DNA of 53,279 nucleotides, taken from Bacteroidales bacterium. Lineage in GTDB: Bacteria > Bacteroidota > Bacteroidia > Bacteroidales > Bacteroidaceae. Under the pieces are notes generated by a model. That model saw only the letters and a list, made by a program, of their open reading frames with translations, was not told where the DNA came from and did no database searches. The translations under genes were made by a program, and so were the position numbers. This document shows, in pieces, positions 33,332 through 41,597 of this stretch (positions are counted from its first letter, which is position 1; each line of letters opens with the position of its first letter). The DNA is taken from assembly GCA_004555425.1 (NCBI GenBank), contig SFID01000005.1:1-53279 (forward strand), in the 5' to 3' direction.

Positions 33332-33940
33332 TCAGCAAAACAGCGGGACGAGGAAGGGGACGCTCAGGTCAATGAGGAAGCCATGAAAGAGGGCCACGGG
33401 AATCATCTCGCGCCCACTCACACGGGCAATGCTGGGCAGGGCCACGTCGATGGACGTCACGCCCGCTGCACCGATTGGGCCAAACGGGCCGAACAGACGG
33501 CGGAAGAGGGGCGCGAGGGTCACGGCTGCGAGTTCGCGCAAGATATTGGCGAGCAGGGCTATCGTGGCCAGTTGCGTGGCCAACTGTTCGCCGAGCGTAT
33601 CGGCCTTCAGTTCGGCTATCAGGATGGACGACAGCGAATAGTACCCCATACCGCTGCCCACGGCAAGGCAGTCCATCAGTCCCCATTCGGCAATGCAGAA
33701 ACTCACGAGTGCCGAGAAGAGCAAACTGCCCAGAATGGTGCTCAGGGGAATGAGCAGCATCCGCGGCCGAAACAGGCGCACAATCTGCCGCAGGTTGTCG
33801 CTGCAACCGATGCTGATGCCCACCTGAAACATCAGGGCATACAATATATATATGGAAGAATCACCTACGCCGCCATCGCCCCAATAATGCCCCGCCAAAC
33901 AGCCCAGCAGAAATACCACAAGCACAAGCACACTACTCAT
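33332..33940 (-). CDS. lysO: LysO-family exporter, C-terminal part (DUF340)
   Basis: This 202-residue membrane protein has about six hydrophobic segments and the family marks FQVGISIG, GSGMGYYSLSSILI, LATIALLANILRE and GAAGVTSIDVALPSI. LysO (YbjE) in E. coli is a ~300-residue lysine exporter; here its two halves are separate genes overlapping by 8 bp (ATGAGTAG). Such a split is common in Bacteroidota, so the two products probably assemble. Lysine as substrate is inferred from family. Confidence 0.8.
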   Translation of the reverse strand: MSSVLVLVVFLLGCLAGHYWGDGGVGDSSIYILYALMFQVGISIGCSDNLRQIVRLFRPRMLLIPLSTILGSLLFSALVSFCIAEWGLMDCLAVGSGMGYYSLSSILIAELKADTLGEQLATQLATIALLANILRELAAVTLAPLFRRLFGPFGPIGAAGVTSIDVALPSIARVSGREMIPVALFHGFLIDLSVPFLVPLFC

Positions 33941-34223
33941 CGCCCCTACCGCCTCCTCGCTCCTTGAAAAAGAAATGATACACCAGGCTCACCAGCACCG
34001 CACTTCCCGTCATAGCGACCAAGGCTATCAGTGCCGCCAGCCCGCCCAACGATGGCAAGTTCTCAACCACATATTCGTTGCCTCCCACAGTCAGTCCCAG
34101 TACAAACAGCATAACGAATATCGTGAGCATAATCGTCATTTCTACGCGCTGCAACCAGCGATGGCGGCGCAGCACATAGCCAAGGGCGATGCCCAAGAGG
34201 GTAATCAGAACGATGGTAAGCAC
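33933..34223 (-). CDS. lysO: LysO-family exporter, N-terminal part (DUF340)
   Basis: This 96-residue protein has three hydrophobic segments and corresponds to the N-terminal third of LysO (LLGIALGYVLRR, LTVGGNEYVVENLPSLGGLAALIAL). Its stop overlaps the start of the C-terminal gene by 8 bp, which suggests translational coupling. A TACATTTG -7 element on this strand lies at 34276-34283, within an inverted repeat that could be an operator. Confidence 0.8.
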   Translation of the reverse strand: MLTIVLITLLGIALGYVLRRHRWLQRVEMTIMLTIFVMLFVLGLTVGGNEYVVENLPSLGGLAALIALVAMTGSAVLVSLVYHFFFKERGGGRGDE

Positions 34224-34271
34224 GAGTCTTGTGTTTTTCGGGTGTGAGAGAGAAGCGGCAATTATTATCCG

Positions 34272-34298
34272 CTCGCAAATGTAGGGAAAATTTGCGAG
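34272..34298 (-). promoter_or_regulatory. lysO promoter with inverted-repeat operator candidate
   Basis: CTCGCAAA (34272-34279) and TTTGCGAG (34291-34298) are perfect inverted arms. The -7 box TACATTTG (34276-34283, minus) overlaps the left arm, so a bound repressor would hide it. Confidence 0.45.
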
Positions 34299-34389
34299 AA
34301 ACCCACTGGCGCGGAGGACAATTCAGCCCTGCCGCACCCCATTCTGGCCCAGCGGAAAGGCCGAAAGGCGTAAAAAACCGCAAGAACCG

Positions 34390-34420
34390 TTTGCTGCCTC
34401 CCCCAAGAATTGTACTTTTG
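34390..34420 (+). promoter_or_regulatory. Promoter of the NUDIX gene
   Basis: TTTG 34390-34393, a 19-bp gap, TACTTTTG 34413-34420: a full match, ~65 bp before the ATG. Confidence 0.8.
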
Positions 34421-34485
34421 TTGGCGAGAGCGTGGCCCTTTGTGCGCGCTCCTTGATTTTTTTTGTCCCCTTACTATAAATCCGT

Positions 34486-35046
34486 ATGATAGACTTGAAG
34501 AACGACCCCCAACCTTGGGAGGTGATTGACAGCGAATACCTCTTCCGCCGTCCGTGGCTGACGGCACGCCGCGACCATGTGCGCCTGCCCAACGGCGCGG
34601 AGAACCCCGAATACTACGTCCTGGAATATCCCGACTGGGTGAATATCATCGCCCGCGACAAGGAGGGACAGTTCATCATGATTCGCCAATATCGCCACGG
34701 GCGCGGCGAGACCAGTTTTGAACTCGTGGCAGGCGTCATCGACCCCACCGACCCCAATCCGCTGGCGGCTGCCCAGCGCGAACTATATGAGGAAACGGGC
34801 TATGTGGGCGGCAACTGGGAGCACTTCATCACCCTCTCGCCCAACACCTCGGCCATGACCAACCTCAGCCATACCTTCCTGGCCACCGATGTGGAGTTTG
34901 GCGGCGAGCGTCACCTGGAACCCACGGAGGACATTGTGGTGCATCTGCTCACGGAGGACGACGTGCGCGGTCTGCTGGAGCGCGGCGAAATCCGCCAAGC
35001 CCTTATGGCGGCCCCGCTCTGGAAATATTTCTGCCTGAAGAAGTAG
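34486..35046 (+). CDS. NUDIX hydrolase, ADP-ribose pyrophosphatase-like
   Basis: The 186-residue cytoplasmic protein has the NUDIX box AGVIDPTDPNPLAAAQREL then YEETGY (about residues 84-107). The box has one extra residue and Asp in place of the first Glu, while RE-L-EE-G is kept. N-terminal DYLEYPDWVNI-like and IRQYRHGRGE segments match ADP-ribose or nucleoside-diphosphate-sugar pyrophosphatases that clear toxic metabolites. Monocistronic with its own promoter; a nested hairpin follows at 35112-35148. The exact substrate cannot be told. Confidence 0.88.
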   Translation: MIDLKNDPQPWEVIDSEYLFRRPWLTARRDHVRLPNGAENPEYYVLEYPDWVNIIARDKEGQFIMIRQYRHGRGETSFELVAGVIDPTDPNPLAAAQRELYEETGYVGGNWEHFITLSPNTSAMTNLSHTFLATDVEFGGERHLEPTEDIVVHLLTEDDVRGLLERGEIRQALMAAPLWKYFCLKK

Positions 35047-35111
35047 GTTCTCCCTTTGTATTCGGTCGCCCCGAAAGAGGGAACTACCCAGACGCGATTT
35101 GCAGGCCAAGG

Positions 35112-35148
35112 GTGCTGTCTGGCGTGCCCCAGAGGGGGCAAGCAGCAC
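35112..35148. repeat. Nested hairpin after the NUDIX gene
   Basis: GTGCTG/CAGCAC encloses TGCCCC/GGGGCA. It has no T-tract, so it may slow rather than end transcription. Apart from this and the 22-bp repeats, 35047-35402 holds no gene. Confidence 0.45.
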
Positions 35149-35263
35149 GTGGCACAGGGCGCAGCAATCGCTTGCAGCATTTCAACCTAGGAAACACGAG
35201 CAACTAACACCCTAGAAATCAACCACAAGAAGCCGCATTTTCATTGCAATTCCCGACAGTTCC

Positions 35264-35351
35264 ACTGTTTCATACGCTTGAAACAACTGTTTCATACGCT
35301 TGAAACAACTGTTTCATACGCCTGAAACAACTGTTTCAAGCGCTTGAAACA
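35264..35351. repeat. Tandem repeat, 4 x 22 bp, each unit palindromic
   Basis: The unit ACTGTTTCATACGCTTGAAA plus CA is repeated at 35264, 35286, 35308 and 35330. Within each unit TGTTTC and GAAACA are inverted arms. It ends 51 bp before the tex ATG. Confidence 0.95.
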
Positions 35352-35402
35352 GTGGCAATCGGCTTGAAAGAGTTGGAAACGCGGCTCAAAAATTTGGAAA
35401 CA

Positions 35403-37517
35403 ATGATTACAAAACTCATAGCTCAGCATCTTCGCCTGCGCGAGCGGCAGGTGGAGAATACCATCCAGCTTCTGGAAGGCGGTGCCACCATCCCCTTCAT
35501 CAGCCGTTACCGCAAGGAGGCAACGGGCGGTATGGACGAGGTGCAGGTGGCGGCCGTCAAGGACGAGCACGAACGCCTCCTTGAGGTGCAACACCGCCGC
35601 GAGTTTATCACCAACGCCATCACCGAGCAGGGCAAGATGACGCCCGAACTCCAGGCGCGCCTGGCCGATTGCTGGGACGCCACTGTGCTGGAGGACATCT
35701 ACCTGCCCTTCAAGCCCAAGCGCAAGACGCGCGCCGAGGCAGCCCGCCGCCTGGGCCTCGAACCCCTCGCCGACCTCCTCCAGACGAAGCCCTACGAGGA
35801 CCCCGTGCGCGCCGCCCGCCGTTTCCTGACAGCCGAAGTGCCCGACGAGGAAGCGGCTCTGCAAGGGGCGCGCGACATCCTGGCCGAGCGCATCAACGAG
35901 AACGAAGACACGCGCAACGCCCTGCGCACCACCTATCAGCGTTTCGCCGTCATCACCTCCAAAGTGGTGAAGGCCAAGGCGGCCGAAGCGGAGAAGTTTC
36001 GCGACTATTTCGACTGGAGCGAGCCACTGAGCCGATGCACCTCCCACCGCCTGCTGGCCATCCGCCGCGGCGAGGCCGAGGGATTCCTGCGCGTCAGCAT
36101 CACGCCCGACGACGAGGAGCGCTGCCTCGAGCGCCTGGCCCGTCCCTACGTGCGTCGCGGTACGCCTGCCGCTCCCCAAATGCAGATGGCCGTGGCCGAT
36201 GCCTACAAGCGCCTGCTCCGCCCCAGCATTGAAACCGAATTTGCCGCCCAGAGCAAGGCGCGGGCCGACGAAGAGGCCATTCGCGTCTTTGCCAACAACC
36301 TGCGCCAACTCCTCTTGGCTCCCCCATTGGGCCAGAAGCGCATCATGGGCATTGACCCAGGATTCCGCACGGGCTGCAAGGTGGTTTGCCTTGACGCCCA
36401 GGGCAACCTCCTCCACAACGACACGATTTATCCCCACGCACCCAAGAACGAATATGCGCGGGCCTGCTTCCGCCTCTCGGATATGAAGGACACGTATCGG
36501 ATTGAGGCCGTGGCCATCGGCAGCGGAACGGCAGGCCGCGAAACGGAGGAAATGGTGCGCTCGCTCGGCTGGGACGATGTGCAGATATTCCTGGTCAGCG
36601 AGGACGGCGCGTCGGTGTATTCGGCCTCCAAACTGGCGCGCGAGGAGTTCCCCAACTACGACGTGACGGTGCGCGGCGCCGTCAGCATTGGCCGCCGACT
36701 GGCCGATCCGCTGGCCGAACTCGTCAAGATTGACCCCAAGAGCATCGGTGTGGGCCAATACCAGCACGATGTGGACCCCGCGGGCCTCAAGCATTCGCTG
36801 GACCAGACCGTGGAGAACTGCGTGAACGCCGTTGGCGTCAATCTCAACACGGCCAGCCGCCAGTTGCTCACCTACGTCTCGGGCCTCGGTCCTGCGCTGG
36901 CCCAAAACATTGTGGACTATCGCGCCGAACACGGCCCCTTCCGCTCGCGCCGCGAACTGCTCAACGTGCCGCGCCTCGGCGCAAAGGCTTACGAGCAGTG
37001 TGCAGGCTTCCTCCGCATCCCCGATGCCGAGAACCCCTTGGACAACACGGCGGTTCACCCCGAGTGCTACGACCTCGTGCGCCAGATGGCAAAGGACGCA
37101 GGCTGCGATGTTGGCCAACTGATAGCCTCGGCCGACACCCGTGCCGCCATCCCCCTCGAACGCTATTGCCAAGGCGACATCGGCATGCCCACCCTCACGG
37201 ACATCATCGCCGAACTGGGCAAACCCGGTCGCGACCCGCGCGGCACAGCCAGCGAGTTCCGCTTTGACGACCGCCTGCACGACATATCCGACCTTGAGGT
37301 GGGTATGGTCGTTCCCGGCATCGTCTCGAACATCACGAATTTCGGCTGCTTCGTAGATATGGGTATCAAGGTGAAGGGCCTGGTCCATATCAGTCGCATG
37401 GCCAACCACCGCGTGAAAGACCCCAACGAAGTAGTCCGCCTGCACCAACAGGTACAGGTGAAGGTCATTGAAATCGACGAGGCCCGCGGCCGCGTGGCCC
37501 TGTCGCTGCGCGATTAG
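35403..37517 (+). CDS. tex: Tex-family RNA-binding transcription accessory protein
   Basis: Tex is a conserved cytoplasmic protein that binds nucleic acid and RNA polymerase and affects transcription. I choose the ATG at 35403 (704 aa: MITKLIAQHLRLRERQ) because the 17 codons upstream come from the repeat region. Family parts are the N-terminal helices with ATIPFISRYRKEATGGMDEV, the YqgF/RNase H-like core (IMGIDPGFRTGCK), the HhH segment (VGVNLNTASRQLLTYVSGLGPALAQNIV) and a C-terminal S1 domain (LEVGMVVPGIVSNITNFGCFVDMGIKVKGLVHIS). All domains are present and in frame. Confidence 0.95.
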   Translation: MITKLIAQHLRLRERQVENTIQLLEGGATIPFISRYRKEATGGMDEVQVAAVKDEHERLLEVQHRREFITNAITEQGKMTPELQARLADCWDATVLEDIYLPFKPKRKTRAEAARRLGLEPLADLLQTKPYEDPVRAARRFLTAEVPDEEAALQGARDILAERINENEDTRNALRTTYQRFAVITSKVVKAKAAEAEKFRDYFDWSEPLSRCTSHRLLAIRRGEAEGFLRVSITPDDEERCLERLARPYVRRGTPAAPQMQMAVADAYKRLLRPSIETEFAAQSKARADEEAIRVFANNLRQLLLAPPLGQKRIMGIDPGFRTGCKVVCLDAQGNLLHNDTIYPHAPKNEYARACFRLSDMKDTYRIEAVAIGSGTAGRETEEMVRSLGWDDVQIFLVSEDGASVYSASKLAREEFPNYDVTVRGAVSIGRRLADPLAELVKIDPKSIGVGQYQHDVDPAGLKHSLDQTVENCVNAVGVNLNTASRQLLTYVSGLGPALAQNIVDYRAEHGPFRSRRELLNVPRLGAKAYEQCAGFLRIPDAENPLDNTAVHPECYDLVRQMAKDAGCDVGQLIASADTRAAIPLERYCQGDIGMPTLTDIIAELGKPGRDPRGTASEFRFDDRLHDISDLEVGMVVPGIVSNITNFGCFVDMGIKVKGLVHISRMANHRVKDPNEVVRLHQQVQVKVIEIDEARGRVALSLRD

Positions 37518-37666
37518 TGCGGACCAGGATGAAACCAGCAACCGCAAGCAGCCTCGTGATGCAACGCAGCGCCAACCCTTGCTTGTGCTAGGCAGGTTCT
37601 TTCTGAAAATCCCGCCGAAACGAGTATTTACTCTTCTCGGAACATCCCTGCCCCGTCAAAAAGTCG

Positions 37667-37674
37667 TAAATTTG
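37667..37674 (+). promoter_or_regulatory. -7 promoter element for the WalJ-like gene
   Basis: TAAATTTG fits TAnnTTTG, 21 bp before the ATG, so the transcript would have a very short leader. The -33 box is weak. Confidence 0.5.
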
Positions 37675-37694
37675 CCTCCAAAATATCATTACCC

Positions 37695-38510
37695 ATGAAT
37701 CAACCCGATGTAAAACTCTATAGTTTCGGCAGTGGCAGTAGTGGCAATAGTTACTATCTGTGGTATCGGGGACAGGGGCTCATCATTGATTTGGGACTTT
37801 CGCTGCGTGCGTTCAAGAAACATTTCCGCACGTACGGACTTTCGTTCGGACAGGTGCTGGGAGTTCTGGTGACCCATGACCATACGGACCATGTCAAAGC
37901 AGTCGGAGCGCTGAGTACGGAGTTGCACCTGCCCGTCTATACCTCGCAGGGCGTGCACGAGGGCATTGCGCGCAATCGCTTTGTGACGAAAAAGGTGCAG
38001 GCGGAGCAAAAGCGCATCCTCCAGCAGGGAGAAACCCAGGAGATTGGGCCGTTTAGCGTGACCCCCTTTGCCGTTCCCCACGACAGTGCCGACAACAACG
38101 GCTATCTCATCCGCTTCGGCGAGCATACCTTGTGCCTGATAACGGATGCGGGCGAGGTGACCGAAGAGATGGGCCGCTATCTGGCGCAGGCCGAGAACAT
38201 TATCATTGAGGCCAATTACGATCCCAAGATGCTGGAGAACGGCCCTTACCCTTGGCATCTCAAGCACCGCATAATCAGCGAGAACGGCCACCTGTGCAAT
38301 AGTGCCGCAGGCGATGCTTTGCGCCAGTATAGCCCGAACGGGTTGCGCCGCGTGTGGCTGTGCCATCTCAGCGAAGAGAACAACCATCCCGAACTGGCGC
38401 GCGCTGCGGTGCGACAGGCACTGGAGTCTTGCGGCCATACGCTCGAAGGCGAAACAGCCGTACTGCTGCATCCCTTTCGCCGCCAGGTGCCCGATTATTT
38501 TGAATGGTAG
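37695..38510 (+). CDS. WalJ/YycJ-like metallo-beta-lactamase-fold hydrolase
   Basis: The 271-residue protein has the metal motif H61-x-H63-x-D65-H66 (VTHDHTDH), further ligands in VPHDSADN (about 133-140) and LITDAGE (about 149-155), and the FGSGSSGNSYYL opening typical of WalJ. Relatives are exonucleases, including a WalRK-linked nuclease affecting cell division and mismatch repair in Firmicutes. No WalRK is present; the gene overlaps the U32 gene by 7 bp, so the two are translated from one transcript. Nuclease activity is by family only. Confidence 0.88.
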   Translation: MNQPDVKLYSFGSGSSGNSYYLWYRGQGLIIDLGLSLRAFKKHFRTYGLSFGQVLGVLVTHDHTDHVKAVGALSTELHLPVYTSQGVHEGIARNRFVTKKVQAEQKRILQQGETQEIGPFSVTPFAVPHDSADNNGYLIRFGEHTLCLITDAGEVTEEMGRYLAQAENIIIEANYDPKMLENGPYPWHLKHRIISENGHLCNSAAGDALRQYSPNGLRRVWLCHLSEENNHPELARAAVRQALESCGHTLEGETAVLLHPFRRQVPDYFEW

Positions 38511-41500
38511 AAAACGCTGAAGCCCTAGGTTTCATAATCCATCCTTCCCCCTTGTCCAGACCCATTGAACTACTGGCGCCGGCCCGCGATGCTGAGGTCG
38601 GTCGCGAAGCAATCCTCCATGGTGCGGACGCCGTATATATCGGTGGTCCGTCGTTTGGTGCGCGCGCAGCAGCTGGCAATTCCGTTGCGGATATTGCGGC
38701 CCTGTGTGCGTTTGCTCATATATACGATGCGCGCGTATATGTGACCCTCAACACCATTCTCTATGATGGCGAGGTGGAGGAGGCGCGCGCGTTGATTCAG
38801 CAGCTGTACGAGGCAGGCGTGGATGCCCTTATCACGCAAGATGCCGCCCTGCCCGAATTGCAAGCCGAGGGACGCCTGGCTCCCATTGCCCTTCATGCCT
38901 CCACGCAGATGGACAACCGCGGGGTGGAAGACGCACGCCAGCGACAGGCCGAGGGATTCACGCGAGTAGTTCTGGCGCGCGAGAGTTCGCTGGAGCGCAT
39001 TCGCGAGATACACAAAGCCCTGCCCACTCTCAATATCGAAGCCTTCGTGCACGGAGCCCTGTGCGTCAGTTACAGCGGGCGTTGCTATGCCTCTGCCTAT
39101 AAGTTTGACCGCTCGGCCAACCGCGGCTGTTGCGCGCAGTTCTGCCGCTTGGCTTTCGACCTCGTGGACGATGACGGCCGCATCATTGAGAGCAACCGCC
39201 ACCTGCTCTCGCTGAAGGATATGTGCAGGAAGGAGGACCTCGAGGCTATGATGGATGCTGGAGTAATGTCGTTCAAAATCGAGGGCCGACTGAAGGATGC
39301 GGCGTATGTCAAGAACGTCACGGCAGCCTATCGCCGCGCCATTGATGAAGTGCTGGCACAACGCGCCGATGACTACCACCGCAGCAGCCTAGGGCAGCAT
39401 ACATTCACCTTCGAGCCCGATGTGCGCAAGTCCTTCAACCGCGGCTTCACCGACTACTTTCTCCATACACCTCCGCACGCCCATCTGGCACAACCCGTCC
39501 ACCAATTCGATACGCCCAAAGCCATGGGCGAACCCATCGGCAACGTGGAGGATTGCGGCCCTTGGGGATTCACCATCGGCTATGCCCAGGCACAGACCGC
39601 TCCCGTTGTGGCAGGCGATGGGCTGTGCTATCTCCATCCTGCCACGGGACGCCTGGAAGGGTTGCGCGTGAATCGCGTAGACGGCCAGCGCGTGATTCCG
39701 GCCACCCGTCCCGAGGGCATTCGGCGCGGAGTGCAGTTGTGGCGCAACCACGACCAAGCACTCGACCGCCTCCTGAGCCGCCCGTCGGCCACACGCCGCA
39801 TTCCCCTGCGACTCACCCTCAAAGAGACAGCAGCAGGATATATCCTGCAAGCCACCGAGGAGGGAATGAACGGCCGCTCTGCCCAAGCGGAAATTCTGCT
39901 GAGCCACGAAGCCGCCCTCTCGCCGCAGACGGCCAACATCCAGCGCCAGTTGGGCAAACTGGGCGACACGCCTTTTGTGGCAACAAGCGTGGAGGTGGCC
40001 ACCGAAGGCGAGCGCTTCATTCCCTCGTCAACACTGGCGGCCCTGCGCCGCGAAGTGGTGGCCGCACTCTTGGAAGAGAAACGACAAGGCTACCTTCGCG
40101 AGCAACCGGGAAGGCCCACGTGGGGCACGACAACCGATGCCTGCGCAGCCCCCTCCGAGAGCAAACCGCACAAACCCCTTACCTATATATATAATATAGC
40201 CAATAGCACCGCACGCCGTCACCACGAGCGCGCCGGATGGAGCGTCCGCCAGCCCGCCTTCGAGGTGGACCAGCCCACCGAGGCCATCCTGATGACCTGC
40301 CGCCACTGCATCCGCCGCGCCTTGGGCATGTGCCTGCAAGGGGAAAACCCTCGCACGACATCGCCCCTCTATCTTCGCACAACGGACGGCGAACGTTTTC
40401 CCCTGCGCTTTGATTGCCGCCGCTGCGAGATGCAGGTGCTGATGCCGCAGGTCGGTAGTAAATCTTCCGCCCATCCTTCGCCACACCATTCCGACCAAAG
40501 ATCGCCATCCCCTTCCAAGCGTCAGAGAGGGCGAAAGGGCAGAACAATCCTCTTGCTGTGCGCCCTGCTGTTGGGCGTGCTGAGTCTATTGCCCTCCTGC
40601 GACTATAGCCACCGCACGCCGCAGGACCGATGGATTGCCACCAAGGGACTGGAGCCCGACTCCATAGAATTTCGCTATACGCACCACTATTGGAAGAACG
40701 ATTTCTTCATGGCAACGGACACCATGCTCCTTCAAGATTTCCCGCGCACGGGACTGTCCCTGCTGCGAACGTCGGACCCGTCAGCGCAGAACTACATCGC
40801 GGCTGGCGACGAGGTGGCCGTGGTCGGCATTCACCATGTGGCAGATACCTTGGGCCAGCAACAAATATGGGTGCAAGTGGCGCGCGACCGCTTCTGCAAA
40901 GGATGGGTGAGCGAAGAGGTGCTCCTGGACCACAGCATTCCCTCGCGGCCCATCTCCAAGTTCATCTATTATTTCAGCGACCGCAGTTTGGTGTACTACG
41001 GCAGCGTCCTGCTGGTGGCCGCCCTCGTGCTGATGCTCCGTCTGGCCCGCAAACGCCGCATCCCCTTTGTGCATTTCAACGATATCCGCAGCTTCTACCC
41101 CACGCTCCTCTGTCTGACGGTGGCCACCGAGGCAACCATCTACGGCACGATGCAAAGGTTTGCGCCCGAAACGTGGGTGGAGTACTACTTCCACCCCACG
41201 CTGAATCCCTTCACGCCAGGCCTGCCGCTCATCCTGGCTCTCTTCATCGTCTTCCTTTGGCTGATGGTGCTCGTAGCCATTGCCACGTTTGAGGACCTGC
41301 GCCATGCGCCCGAGGACTTCGGCATCTTGGCCTATCTGGCGGGACTGGCGATGATGTGCGTGGCCCTCTACCTCGTCTTCTCGCTGAGCGTACATATATA
41401 TATAGGTTATCCGTTGCTTCTGGCCTATTGGGCGTTTGCCTTCTGGCGGCACCACCGGTTCTACACGCCGCATTTCCGTTGCGGTAATTGCGGTGCACTG

Positions 41501-41569
41501 TTGGACGAGGCAGGTCGGTGTCCCGAATGTGGCATGGAGAACGATACTCTTGGCGATAACAAAAAATGA
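38504..41569 (+). CDS. U32 peptidase/RlhA-like protein fused to lipoprotein-like zinc-ribbon membrane protein
   Basis: Residues 20-650 form a U32 protein: IELLAPARDAEVGREAI, HASTQMDNRG, FVHGALCVSYSGRCYAS and NRGCCAQFCR (187-214), FKIEGRLK, and a late Cys set C599/C602/C610 and C638/C641. RlhA-type U32 proteins hydroxylate 23S rRNA with an iron-sulfur cluster. Residues 651-680 are a Ser/Pro/Arg linker. Residues 680-700 look like an internal lipoprotein signal ending LLSLLPSC (C699), followed by a soluble segment, about four membrane segments (about 830, 866, 908, 945) and a zinc ribbon CGNC...CPEC (993-1009). Elsewhere I would expect two genes. No start codon lies in the linker after the M in LMPQV. 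The ATG at 38504 overlaps the previous stop. Confidence 0.85.
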   Translation: MVENAEALGFIIHPSPLSRPIELLAPARDAEVGREAILHGADAVYIGGPSFGARAAAGNSVADIAALCAFAHIYDARVYVTLNTILYDGEVEEARALIQQLYEAGVDALITQDAALPELQAEGRLAPIALHASTQMDNRGVEDARQRQAEGFTRVVLARESSLERIREIHKALPTLNIEAFVHGALCVSYSGRCYASAYKFDRSANRGCCAQFCRLAFDLVDDDGRIIESNRHLLSLKDMCRKEDLEAMMDAGVMSFKIEGRLKDAAYVKNVTAAYRRAIDEVLAQRADDYHRSSLGQHTFTFEPDVRKSFNRGFTDYFLHTPPHAHLAQPVHQFDTPKAMGEPIGNVEDCGPWGFTIGYAQAQTAPVVAGDGLCYLHPATGRLEGLRVNRVDGQRVIPATRPEGIRRGVQLWRNHDQALDRLLSRPSATRRIPLRLTLKETAAGYILQATEEGMNGRSAQAEILLSHEAALSPQTANIQRQLGKLGDTPFVATSVEVATEGERFIPSSTLAALRREVVAALLEEKRQGYLREQPGRPTWGTTTDACAAPSESKPHKPLTYIYNIANSTARRHHERAGWSVRQPAFEVDQPTEAILMTCRHCIRRALGMCLQGENPRTTSPLYLRTTDGERFPLRFDCRRCEMQVLMPQVGSKSSAHPSPHHSDQRSPSPSKRQRGRKGRTILLLCALLLGVLSLLPSCDYSHRTPQDRWIATKGLEPDSIEFRYTHHYWKNDFFMATDTMLLQDFPRTGLSLLRTSDPSAQNYIAAGDEVAVVGIHHVADTLGQQQIWVQVARDRFCKGWVSEEVLLDHSIPSRPISKFIYYFSDRSLVYYGSVLLVAALVLMLRLARKRRIPFVHFNDIRSFYPTLLCLTVATEATIYGTMQRFAPETWVEYYFHPTLNPFTPGLPLILALFIVFLWLMVLVAIATFEDLRHAPEDFGILAYLAGLAMMCVALYLVFSLSVHIYIGYPLLLAYWAFAFWRHHRFYTPHFRCGNCGALLDEAGRCPECGMENDTLGDNKK

Positions 41570-41597
41570 GCCCCTCGGCCTTTACTTCCTTCTTGAT

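Noticed and set aside
35292..37547. 751-codon open frame antisense to tex
   Set aside because: Same cause as for pflB; the sense frame carries all Tex motifs, and the antisense frame extends into the tandem repeat.
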